Notes under the pieces: model-generated
What the model was told of the DNA's origin: nothing
Database searches by the model: none
What the model saw: the letters and a program-made list of their open reading frames with translations, nothing else
In this document: positions 44,384-54,349 of the stretch, one piece after another
Layout: each line of letters opens with the position of its first letter
How positions within the stretch are numbered: the stretch's first letter is position 1
Origin: Cherax quadricarinatus
Taxonomy: Eukaryota; Arthropoda; Malacostraca; Decapoda; Parastacidae
DNA: 64,000 bases
Assembly (NCBI RefSeq): GCF_038502225.1
Contig: NC_091382.1
Location: 13,425,538-13,489,537 of the forward strand
Reading direction: 5' to 3'
Position numbers and translations under genes: made by a program

Positions 44384-45208
44384 GTACTAAGGGACCATTT
44401 TCCTTTTCTAGAGCGAGTTATGACCATAATGAAGGATATGTAAATGTGGTAGGATTGTCATGAGAGTTGTATGGGAGGGATGACATGTCAGATGTGGTGT
44501 AATTGTAGAGTTTTCTTGTGTGTGAATGTTTTAGTTTAACCATGTGTTGAAAGACAAGAGGTCATTGATGATCATAGTTTTAATAAGGTAAATGATCTTT
44601 GTCAGTGAGACAACTACAAGAAGGAACACTCAAAGCATTGTTAACACACTGATAATAATGTGCTATGTAACATGAGTGTGTATCTTTGTTATTTTAATAG
44701 TGTGTTTAGTTTCTCTGTGGTAAGGTGTGGAAATGGCTATTTTGTCACCTTTATTATATTGTAATTTTTGAGGTGTTTAGTATTATGTCTTTGTGTATAA
44801 AGTTTAATATACAATATTAATGAGTGTGCAACGAATTGGATTATATGAGAATGTCTTTGTTTATAAAGTTTCATATATAATGTAAATAAGTGTGACATTC
44901 TTTGGATTATATTGCCTTTTGTGTTATAAGATACTGGCTGTATTTTATGGATATAATAAACCCACCTGTATGTACAGGTGTGGGCTGTTTTTAGTTACAT
45001 GTATGTTGTGTGTGCTGGTTGGGCACTTTGGAGGGGGAATCAAGCATTTACAGTTGAACGTGTTTTTCTTATGTATAAGTTTAGTGCTGGGATAAGGAAT
45101 GTGAAGTTGTTTGTTTTTATTATTTAATGGATCACGTTTTTTGTTTATGTAACCTAAGTATAGCATACATGTATGATGTGTATTGTGTTTTTTAAATAAA
45201 AAAAAAAA
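44384..45208 (+). other. Element C 3' UTR and poly(A)
   Basis: AT-rich sequence with an internal near-repeat (TGTCTTTGT.TATAAAGTTT at about 44788 and 44851, each followed by a GTGTG(C/A)(A/C)-type stretch and GGATTATAT). It ends TTTTTTAAATAAA plus A's. Its last 337 bp recur inverted at 38209-38541. Confidence 0.8.
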
Positions 45209-45219
45209 AGTAACTATGT
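45209..45219. repeat. Target-site duplication of the U6-LINE C unit, right
   Basis: AGTAACTATGT following the poly(A) of C; the first A may belong to the poly(A). Pairs with 39653-39663. Confidence 0.85.
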
Positions 45220-45495
45220 CTGCCGTCACCACTCATAACCACCTTCAGTTATTGAATTTAAAAATACATTAGAATACAATAAAATAAGGGAATATAAGAA
45301 CCCCTTATCGACTCCTCCACAGAAAAATAAAATTTTTACATTTTCTAAATACATACTGCTGACTCATCTTTGTGCTTACAAAATATCCCCCATCCCCTAT
45401 GCTTTTTATCTCTTTAGTCCAAAGCTAAAACCTTATTATACATTTCATCAATCAAAATTATATTACAATAAGCATAATAATATCAATACTTATCA
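45220..45495. other. Spacer between elements C and A2
   Basis: 276 bp of AT-rich sequence, the native flank of the U6-LINE C insertion. Present inverted at 37909-38197. No ORF or known motif. Confidence 0.6.
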
Positions 45496-46696
45496 TCCGA
45501 CTAATAAGTTTTTTTTTTTTTTATATTTTATTTAAAAACAACATACACATGATACAAGCCGACAATTAGCAAATCCAAAACCGTGACAGACAATGTCAGT
45601 ACACACACAATAAACAAAAAAAACATTTTAACATATTGATATAACGAAATTCTACCGTAAGAAACCCAACCCGTTTACGGGAAAAAAAAAAACATACCGA
45701 CTACAAAACAGAACGTCGGAGTCATAAAACATGTAGGAATAAGTCCTATAATCATGTATATATGTATATACATACACATGCACATATACACATACATGTA
45801 TGTGCACATATGTTCTTACAGCACAGACTGGATTATACTAGAACAAACAAACAAAAAAAAAAGACTTATCACTAAAAAAAACTAGACAAACTAAATACAT
45901 AACATCCAAAACAGAAGTGGCAGACAATGTCAGGTACACACAAAAAACATTGTAACACAGTGATATAACAAATTCTACTAAAATAACCCAACCAACCGAC
46001 TTCCAAACAAACAGTCGGAGTCATTATAAAACATGTAGGAATGAGTCCTACAAACATATATATATATATATATATGTATACATATACGCATGCATATACA
46101 CACATACGTGTATGTGCACTTGTTCGTACAGAACAAACTGGATCATACATAGAAATAAAGCTCTAAATGACTTTTCACCAAATAAACTAAAAAAATATTA
46201 CATCCAATGATAGAACTATACCTAAGACATTGGTTCCCACAAACACACCTACACACACACAAAATTAATGTTACCTATTAACACTCAGTATATAATATGA
46301 CCTTCCAGTCAAATGAAGGGTATATATAAACCCCATCAAAAACTTTTATATTTTCGTACATAGGTCATTTTGTACCCATTCAATACGATAAAAAAGAGAC
46401 GTATGACAAGGATAAATCTAACATCAGATTCGAATGTATAAAACATATCCTCACAATATACATATAAATATAAACCCCCTATATAAAATGGTTCTTATAA
46501 CAATAAGAGAAAAAACAGAAAATCACATACTACTTTTGACTCTGTGATTTTACAAATTCATAAAGGTCTACATACCCCGGAGCCCCCGACGGCTCCCTGC
46601 AAAAAAACTTTACCCACATCTACCAATCAACCTTCCTCATCAGGCTTCCAATCACTCCAAGAGGACACACCACTGAAGAGACCAACCCCTTGCCTC

Positions 46697-49600
46697 TCAC
46701 CCCGTCACCAAACGGAGTAGACGTTCAACAGTAAGTTCACGATATCCCTCCGGAAAACTAATTACCCACCTTTCCCCATATAATTGTTTGTTCCTACATG
46801 CTGTCCTATAAAAACACGCCGCCAACGCTTTTATCCTAATGTTTCCCTCCACCTCTCTCATCCCCCAAGAAACATGCAAGTAATCAACTATTACGTATCT
46901 GATAGCCCTCCCCACCTCTTTGGGTACCCCTCCCATATCTAACATTAAAGCCCTGAGGGTTGATATCTGTCCCCCCCAATAAAAAGAAAACCCTCTTCAA
47001 CCACAATCTTACCACCTCCAAAGCAGAACAAAAATATACTACATGAAAAGCCGTTTCAACATCCCCACAAAAACCGCATGATGCCTCTCTCACAAAACCC
47101 ATTCGTCTTAGCACCTCTTTCGATGCTAACGTCCCCATAAGAAATCTATATACTAATTCCCTCGCTCTTGCCGGTATTCTTAATTTACTAAATTCCACCC
47201 ATATCACTCTCCAATCATATGTGGGATACACTGCCATCCCTTGCATTGATTCCTGACGACGACCCACACCCACTAACCGTTTTACCTTGAGTTTTTTAAC
47301 ATTGCGTACCTTTAACATAAACCGCAACATATCTTCACACTCCACTAAGTCCCTGCCACCCCACCATTTGTGGATATCCCCCATCACCTCCCCCACCCGA
47401 AGACCCCTTTCCCCCGCTGCCCGAATATACCTCTGCTTCACATATAGCGCCTTCACCCTAGACCCTAATGCCATCAATCCCAATCCTCCCTGTCTTACCG
47501 CAGTCATTACCACATCTTTACCCAACCACGCCCTCCCAAAACCCCACACATACCTTAAGGCTCTTCTTTGTAATTCCATAATATCCTGACTTCTTAAGGG
47601 GTAAATTTCCGCCACTCGCCACACCTTACTATAAATCAGCGTATTTACCACCACAACCCTTTGATGCAAGGTTACATCCCCGGCCCTTAGACTCCTGAGC
47701 CTACTCAAAGCTCTGTCCATTACCATTTCTGAATTAACCCTCCTGCTCTCCTGTACATCTGCTAAATACAAAATCCCACAAATCTTTAGCCTATCTACAG
47801 TTATCCATCCAAACTCCTCCCCCAAGGTCCCTCCTACCCAATTGCCTACCTCCAGCAACCGTGATTTCTGCTTATTAACTCTCATCCCAGTAGCATTCCC
47901 AAAAATCTCAATTACCCTTCCCACTTTACTTAAATCTTCTATCTCATTAAGTAAAACAGTTGTATCATCTACATAACCAACAGTATTCCCACAAAATCCA
48001 CCTCTCTCCCCCATCCTTCCCATCCCACCATCAACCAGAACATAGAAAGGATTCTGCATACATGCAAAGAGTATTTGGGAGAGTGGACATCCCTGCCTTA
48101 AACCCCTCCCCATGCTTACTGAACTACCCAACCTACCATTTACCTGTACTCTCATCGATGCATTCTCATACAATGTCCTCACCCATCCAACCACCCTCCC
48201 TCCAAAACCCATTCTCACCATACTCTCAAACAAAAATTCCCTATCCACATAAGCTTTCTCCCAATCCAGACCTAGAATACCTCCCTTACTACTACCCTCA
48301 AGGAAATCCCGAATATGTCCATGACCTACCCGCATACTCCTCCCCGGGATACCAAATTGTCCCCCATGTATCACCGACCCCATGACCTTCTTCAGTCTAT
48401 TACCCAAAATTTTCGCAAAAACCTTGTAATCTGCACACATCAAAGATATTGCTCGGTAAGCACTCAACTCTCTTCCCCCCCTCTTCTTTGGCACCAAAAC
48501 TATGACACCCGTACTTTGCGATGTGCCCAACTTCCCACTAGTTAACATATGATCCAATAGCCTAACAAAGCACTGCCTAATACACCCCCAATGTGCTCTA
48601 TAAAAATCATTTGGTATACCGTCTATCCCTGGTGTTTTCCCGGTACTCATCCCGAAAACTGCCTCTTCCACCTCAACCTCACTTATACCAACCTCCAACC
48701 CCACTCTATACTGCTCACTTAAAATGCTATGGAATCCCCCTTCAAAAATACCCTCCCAGGAACCCCCCTCCCTCCAACTCCATTTCTCCCTCATACTTTC
48801 CGTATTGGATAGGACTCGACCCACTGGATACCCTCCCACCCCAGGGCTTGTCTCCAATTGTAGAATGGTGGTTACACTCTGTCGGTCCCTAAATTTACGT
48901 AAAACAAACCCAGACGGCTTATCACCCCACAATACATCCTCTAACCCCGCCCTAACCCTAATTGCATCAAACCTATCATTGTGTAATTCAGCGATCCTGC
49001 TCCGCAGACTGTCCATGTCATCCCTCCTACCACCTCCCCCAACATAACAATCTTGCAACTGTCCCTCCAGATAATTTTGCAACCCAAAACGCCACCTCGC
49101 CTCTTCCCGTCCCCTAACCTTAAAAAAATTCGCTATTCCCGGTTTTGCCTGCATTTCCCACCAATCTAACAGATCTATCTCCCTGTCCCTAGCCTCCCAA
49201 AAAGGCAACCACCAATCACTGAAAAAAGGCCCCTCCTCCTCCTCCTCCTTAAGAAGCCTTACATTTAATTTCCAGTACCCAGAATAAATACGCACCACTT
49301 CATCCCACATCAAATCTGCTATTACCGCCCTGTGATCCGAAAACCCCACATCGAAGGTTTGCACCCTCACAACATCTATACCCTGTTTAATATAAATTCT
49401 GTCCAATCGCGCTTCATATCCCCTACGGACGAACGTCTAGGTATCCCCCCCTCCCCACCACATCAACAACCCCAATATCTCGCAATACATCCCTCAGCAC
49501 ACTCAGCACACAACCCGCCCCTCTCGGTTCGACATCACCACTCCTAATCACACAATTCCAATCACCACCTATTACTGTTATAGCAGGCAAACCTCTCAAG

Positions 49601-49970
49601 TGATACAGCAATACCTCTCTGACAAAATCTACTTTTACCCTGGTATTGCTAGTTGCTGGCATGTAAACTCCTACAAAACTAGCTCGACTCTTACCCCAGA
49701 CACCATCCACCCTCACGACCCTCCCACCCCCCCCCTCTTCCCAGCCGATGACACGCATGGGGCTGGTCTCCTTTATCGCCACTGCTACCCCACCTTTCAA
49801 TTGCAAACCACTGGTAACATACATCCGATATCCTTTTAACCGCAACACACAACCAGCCCTATGATTATGCTCTTGCAAAAAGCAAATATCTACATCAAAC
49901 CGCCGTAAAAACGACTCCAACCAAACTTTCTTAACCTCAGTCTTAAGTCCATTGACATTAAGCGTGACAC
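46697..49970 (-). pseudogene. Element A2 ORF2, better preserved than A1
   Basis: Nearly identical to the A1 ORF2 without element B. The frame is open for 840 codons (49406-46884), with RLDRIYIKQG region, GFSDHRAVIADL, GKTPGIDGIPNDFY, RGLRQGCPLSQILFACMQ uninterrupted, YVDD, and the zinc group CGFCGDVETAFH. Differences from A1: an 8-bp deletion near 49437 that breaks the endonuclease; an in-frame loss of 8 codons (SLYADSWF region); a 2-codon loss after EKAY; and a G-run shift near 46975 that moves the C-terminal end to the 46945-46697 frame. It lacks the A1 nonsense codon and the extra G. Confidence 0.85.
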
Positions 49971-49979
49971 TTCTGAAAA

Positions 49980-50197
49980 TTATAGAAGTGGCGGCTTTCC
50001 CCTATGCCGCTGGGATTTACTCGCTGCACTTTTCACATTACGTATTCCCTTACCACTCGAGTTATCCTGTGCAGTCACCTCCCCCCTCCCTCTCCCACTG
50101 TGCAACTCAGGCGCACCTCTACCACTATGTGGCATCGGCTCCACAACCGCTGCCCATGACTTCTTCCCCGGCCTCTGCCCCGGGGTAATAACCTCGT
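49980..50197 (-). pseudogene. Element A2 ORF1, 3' remnant
   Basis: Only the last 70 or so codons remain: EVITPGQRPGKKSWAAVVEP, the Gly/Arg-rich stretch and RHRGKPPLL. The frame is fused by chance to upstream element D sequence. Confidence 0.85.
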
Positions 50198-52165
50198 ATG
50201 CATGCATGCAAAAAGGATTTGAGACAAGGGGCAACCCTGTCGCAAACCCATCCCCATCTGCACTGGCAACCCTAATTTCCCATTAACCTGTACCCTTACC
50301 GTTGCAGGTGTATACAAAGTAGTCGCCCAGCGCACAGTCTCATCCCCAAAACCCTGTTTTTGTAAAATACTCCACAACATATGTCTATCTACACTGTTAT
50401 AAGCCTGCTTCCAATCAATCCCCAAGATCCGCCCCCTTGTCTACCCTCCACAAAATTCTTAATTCTTCCATGCCCCTCACGCATACTTCGACCTGGAATC
50501 CCACCCTGACCTCTATGTAGGACTCGGTCAAGCACCTTTTTCATGCGGTTACCTAAAACCTTCGCAAAAACTTTATAATCTGCACACATGAGGGAGATCG
50601 CCCTAAAAGCACCCAAGGTCTTTCCCCCCCCTCCCTAATAGACCAAAACTACTACCCCCGTGCCCTGCGATTCCCCCAACACTCCCCTTTCCTTCATACA
50701 GTTAAACAACAGGACCAGACATTCCTTAATTAATACAATCCCAATGTGTAATATAGAAATCATTAGGAATTCCATCAATGCCCAGTGCTTTTCCCCTACT
50801 CAAGCCCATTACCGCCTCCTCCACCTCCTCCTCACTGATCCTACCCTCCATTACCGCTCTCTCCTCCTCCCCTAAAAAACCTCGAATTCCTTCTCCCAGA
50901 ATCTCTCCCTCCCTCTCTCCGCCCTCCCCCTGCATAAAATTCTCCCTAACCCACTGATCAGCATACTTGCTCATTCCATCGGTGGTACTAAGTACCTGCC
51001 ACACCCTATATCCCCCCACCCCTTTACACACCTCTAAACCCATAATCGTGGTCATCTGTTGCCTATTCCTAAATCTCCTCAAAACACATCCTGATGGTTT
51101 GTCACCCCGTAGAACCTCCTCTAAACCTTCCCTCACACGTATTGCATCAAAACGAGAATTTTGTATATCCCTCAATCTTCCCCTTAAAACCTATATTTCT
51201 CCATGTCTAGCCCCCCCTCCCCCTTCATAACAATCATTTAGCTGCCCCTCTAAATATTTCTGTAAACCATACCTCCACCTCGCCTCATCCCATCCTCTAT
51301 GCTGGTAATACTCCCTAATCTGCAATTTAGCGTGCTTCTCCCACCATTCCAAGACATCCTCCTCTTCGTTGCGAGCCTCCCATAGTTGCTTCCACCATTC
51401 CCTAAAAAACAACCCCTCCCCCTCCCCCTCTCCCTGAGGTAGCCTCACATTCATTTTCCAATAGCCCACATACCTACGAACCATCCCTTCCCATGCCATC
51501 TCTGCCAAAACGGCACGATGGTCCGAAAAACCTAAATCTATCGTCATTACACGTTCTACTGTTATATCTCGATTTATATATATACGATCCAACCTGGCAG
51601 CATAACCCCTCCGCATAAACGTGTGCTCTACTTTCCACCCATCGCCCATGACTATGTCATAAACCCCTGCATCCCTCAACAAATCCCTCAATACCCCAAG
51701 CACACACCCTGCCCATCTCGGCTCCACATCCTTATTCCTGATTACACAATTCCAATCCCCACCTATTATAGAAACCATTGGTAAACCCCGCATGTAGAAA
51801 AGCAAAACCTCCGTTACAAAATTCACCTTTACCTGTATGTTACTATCTGCCGGCATATATATCCCCTGAAAACATACTCTAATCTCACCCCATATCCCCT
51901 CCACCCTCACCACCCTCCCCTCCCCTCCCTCTTCCCACTTGAGCACGTGGAATGGGCTGGACTCCCTCACTGCCACTGCCACCCCACCCTTTAATTTCCC
52001 TGAACTACCAACATACATCCTAAAACCGTTCAGCCTCATCTCTCTGCCATACTTAAAATTGTGTTCTTGAATAAAACACACATCAATGTTAAAACGCCGC
52101 AAAACATCCTCCAACGATACTCGTTTACCGTCAGCTCTAAGGCCATTCACGTTTATCGTTAGACA
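50198..52165 (-). pseudogene. Element D ORF2 (endonuclease and partial RT)
   Basis: Opens at LTINVNGLRADGKRV without ATG. Endonuclease: VCFIQEHNF, SIIGGDWNCVI, RLDRIYINRD, GFSDHRAVLAEM, intact from 52150 to 51191. There the frame breaks at a G run (GGGARH). Further segments at 51175-50726 (GKALGIDGIPNDFY), 50616-50389 (FRAISLMCADYKVFAKVLGN) and 50425-50203 (GIDWKQAYNSVDRHML, GLRQGCPLSQILFACMH) are in shifting frames. Motif C (YxDD) and the C-terminal domain are absent because of the truncation. Confidence 0.85.
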
Positions 52166-52166
52166 C

Positions 52167-53408
52167 TTAAAGATTCAGAAAGGGTGGCTTTCCTCTATGT
52201 CTCTGTGTCCTGTCTGTTCCACTTTTTGCTGCTTCTGTCTTTTCCTGTGCACTCTTTCCCGCCTGGACCCCCTCCCTTCCCTGTGCACTACCCTGCCCCT
52301 TCTTAATCACTCCCGCCCACGTCTTCTTCCCTGAACGCTGAGCTGGCGTTATAACCTCCTCATCCGATGAGCCTCCAGCCCTCTTTCTAGATGTACCCTC
52401 AATTTCCATATCAGTATTTCCATTCCCCTTGTGCACCTCAGCTTCCACCTGTAGCAACTGCAACATGCCAGGCTCTGACCCCAGAGGCCCTGGAATCTGC
52501 TCAATCAAGTCCTTCTCAACCATCAGAATTCTCCTGTCTATAGATGGGTTCTCCTTCGCAGGAACGTCCAGGAAAGACTTAATCATCTCCTGTAGAGGCG
52601 TAGATAACTCCTGTGGATCACCTGTCTCTCCCACCCCCACAGGCTGCTGCTCAACTCCCGGGCCCGTTTGCGGGGGAGCATCCGAAGCCACTGGTAGCGT
52701 CACACAATTCTCTTCCACGCCCTCCACTTCGTCCACCAAATTATCTTTGCCTGCTGCACTCAAAGTCTTCGGCAGAGGTGCCGCCTGAGACTCTGTGACT
52801 ACTTGCCATTCCCAAGGCCGCGGCGCTGCTGCTTTACCACATCCAGCCGCCATGTGGTCAAAAGCGCCGCACAGGCGACACATCTTGCGTTGTCCCTCGT
52901 AGGTCACATACATCTGTGTCCTAAAATCCTCCAGGACAACATATGATGGAATAGGTCTTCTTAAAGACATCTTGATGGTGTAAGATCCAGCCGGCAACCC
53001 TTCATAGATTCCCTCCGTCCATCGAAGTAAAGTTATAGTATGCACCTCACCATATCTTTGAAATGTCTCTCTGATATCCACATCGTCTGCCTCGAAAGGA
53101 ACGTTGCGGATCCTCACCCAGGTGTAGTATTTTGAGGCATCCTGCAGGAGTACCTCCAGACCAGATGATACGGTGATGTTCTTCTCCTGGTACTGAGTCA
53201 CCGTCCTTTCATATGCCTCCACTGTGCAGAACTTTATGAAGATTCGTGATGAAACATTAATTGCTATTCCATGTAATTCTTCAATTTCAATGCCAAACGT
53301 GTCCCGTATAATCGTTGGTAATAAAAAAGAGGCATTCGTAGGGTAAATTGTCCCTTTAACAAGGTCAACACACACGGTGTTGCTCCTCCTGCGGTAGCTG
53401 GCAGCCAT
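52167..53408 (-). CDS. Element D ORF1: RRM-like, CCHC-knuckle protein, intact
   Basis: 413 residues from the ATG in CCAAGATGGCTGCC; the frame extends further upstream, but only this ATG matches the start of the other copies. N-terminal YRRRSNTVCVDLVKGT; RRM-like YYTWVRIRNVPFEADDVD ... SYTIKMSLRRPIPSYV; knuckle CRLCGAFDHMAAGC. The tail is acidic and Ser/Pro-rich with EVEGVEENCVTLP, AEVHKGN, SRKRAGGSS, VITPAQRSGKKTW and QRHRGKPPFL. No internal stop. Divergence from A/B is high in the tail except at these islands, which suggests they are under constraint. Confidence 0.88.
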   Translation of the reverse strand: MAASYRRRSNTVCVDLVKGTIYPTNASFLLPTIIRDTFGIEIEELHGIAINVSSRIFIKFCTVEAYERTVTQYQEKNITVSSGLEVLLQDASKYYTWVRIRNVPFEADDVDIRETFQRYGEVHTITLLRWTEGIYEGLPAGSYTIKMSLRRPIPSYVVLEDFRTQMYVTYEGQRKMCRLCGAFDHMAAGCGKAAAPRPWEWQVVTESQAAPLPKTLSAAGKDNLVDEVEGVEENCVTLPVASDAPPQTGPGVEQQPVGVGETGDPQELSTPLQEMIKSFLDVPAKENPSIDRRILMVEKDLIEQIPGPLGSEPGMLQLLQVEAEVHKGNGNTDMEIEGTSRKRAGGSSDEEVITPAQRSGKKTWAGVIKKGQGSAQGREGVQAGKSAQEKTEAAKSGTDRTQRHRGKPPFLNL

Positions 53409-53484
53409 CTTGGTGAAAACAGGAAGTTGCGCACCAGAGAAAGCAGGAGCTGTTTGCGCAGTGCGTCCACTCAGCCCGAAAGCG

Positions 53485-53560
53485 AAGAGGACAATGATTA
53501 TTATTATAATCAAAAAGAAGCGCTAAGCTACAAGGGCTATACAGCGCAAGAGGACAATGA
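53485..53560 (-). mobile_element. 50-bp SINE/LINE tail insertion with 13-bp target duplication
   Basis: AAGAGGACAATGA occurs at 53485-53497 and 53548-53560 around 50 bp that read on the minus strand GCGCTGTATAGCCCTTGTAG, then TTAGCGCTTC, then TTTTTGATTATAATAATAA. This looks like a severely 5'-truncated retroposon with a TAA-type tail. I recall this end as common in decapod DNA. Confidence 0.7.
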
Positions 53561-53613
53561 AAAAGTTAAATGGAACCTCATAATTACTCATTTATATTGG
53601 TTATGTTTATGTG

Positions 53614-53956
53614 GTGCCGAATAGGTAAAATTTTCGGTTTTGGCTTCAATAGTAACGCTCTTCTTGCCGAATAAGACAAGCAAAAATTTGTGTACACAAT
53701 AATTTAGCAAAAATAATTCTGAACTTATCGACAAAAATATATTTCACTGTGTCTGTTTATTATTAAATTCTTTTAAACTTATCTAAATTAAATTATGCTT
53801 GTTATAATAAGGTTAGGAAAGTTTTCTAAGGTTCTTTTGGAACAAAATTATTATTTTTTAAAATAATATAAATGAAAAATTATATATATTTAAACGTATA
53901 AAACAGAATTATAGAGTTGACTTCTTTCTAATTGACCAGTTTTACCTATTCTGCAC
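53614..53956. mobile_element. MITE-like element with 16-17-bp terminal inverted repeats
   Basis: GTGCCGAATAGGTAAAA at 53614-53630 and TTTTACCTATTCTGCAC at 53940-53956 are inverted repeats with one mismatch. The 343-bp interior is AT-rich and non-coding. The CTCTTCTTGCCGAATAAGAC stretch inside repeats the terminal word. No clear target duplication is visible. It has the structure of a non-autonomous DNA transposon. Confidence 0.65.
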
Positions 53957-54290
53957 GACAGCGGGTAGAATGAAAAGGGGTAAAGCAGCTGGGATTGATG
54001 GGATAAAGATAGAAATGTTAAAAACAGGTGGGGATATAGTTCAGTAGAGATTAGTGCTTTTATTTAATAAATGTGTGGAGGAGGGTCAGGTACCTAGGGA
54101 TTGGCAGAGAGCAGCATAGTTCCTTTGTATAAAGGCAGAGGAGACACAAGAGAGTGTAAAAATTATAGGTGAATAAGTCTATTGATTATACCTGGTAAAG
54201 TGTATGGTAGAGTTATTATTGAAAGTATTAAGAGTAAGATGGAGAGCAGGATAGCAGATGAACAAGGAGACAATGTTCCAGGTAAGCTTA
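53957..54290 (+). pseudogene. LINE reverse-transcriptase fragment, heavily decayed
   Basis: The translation gives MKRGKAAGIDGIKIEMLKTG, then FNKCVEEGQVPRDWQRAA, a broken LYKGRG region and GKVYGRVIIESIKSKMESRI in shifting frames. These are the first RT blocks of an RTE/I-type LINE. It has stops and frameshifts and no flanking domains. Confidence 0.7.
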
Positions 54291-54349
54291 CCTAATCAAA
54301 TTTCTTTTGTTTCCCAGTTTTCTTCTGCAATGAACAAGTCACACAAGCT

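Larger units (their letters stand above)
39773..45208 (+). mobile_element. Element C: Tx1/L1-like LINE joined to U6
   Basis: A full-length-looking LINE directly after the U6 T run: a 100-bp 5' UTR resembling that of element D (ACTGCGCA.., CTCCTG, TTTT before the ATG), ORF1, ORF2, a 0.8-kb 3' UTR, AAATAAA and poly(A). U6 plus C is flanked by AGTAACTATGT. It belongs to a different subfamily from A and B. Both ORFs carry a few frameshifts. Confidence 0.88.
44872..50197 (-). repeat. Right arm of large inverted duplication
   Basis: 5,326 bp, reverse complement of 26899-38541 without element B. It contains the C 3' end, the 290-bp spacer and the truncated A2 element. The arm ends at 50197 within ORF1-derived sequence that joins element D abruptly. 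Confidence 0.9.
45496..50197 (-). mobile_element. Element A2: 5'-truncated, inverted near-copy of A1
   Basis: The same LINE subfamily as A1 on the opposite strand, with 3' UTR, AATAAAATATAAAA and A run (45510-45525). Its 5' end falls in ORF1 at the TPGQRPGKKSW region and joins the ORF2 of element D. No target duplication links its two ends, and the missing 3' half of D is not found beyond its poly(A), so the 50197 end may be a rearrangement breakpoint and not ordinary 5' truncation. Confidence 0.85.
50198..53484 (-). mobile_element. Element D: Tx1/L1-like LINE, 3' half missing
   Basis: A distinct subfamily on the minus strand with a short 5' UTR (53409-53484), intact ORF1 and ORF2 up to the RT motif-B region, where it is cut at GCATGCATGCA (LFACMH) and replaced by A2. 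No 3' UTR or remaining ORF2 was found in the window. Confidence 0.85.

Noticed and set aside
39665..45208. Site-specific insertion of LINE C downstream of a genuine U6 gene
   Set aside because: The 11-bp target duplication lies upstream of U6 and after the LINE poly(A), and no TATA precedes U6; a joint insertion fits better. Kept as the stated alternative to test.
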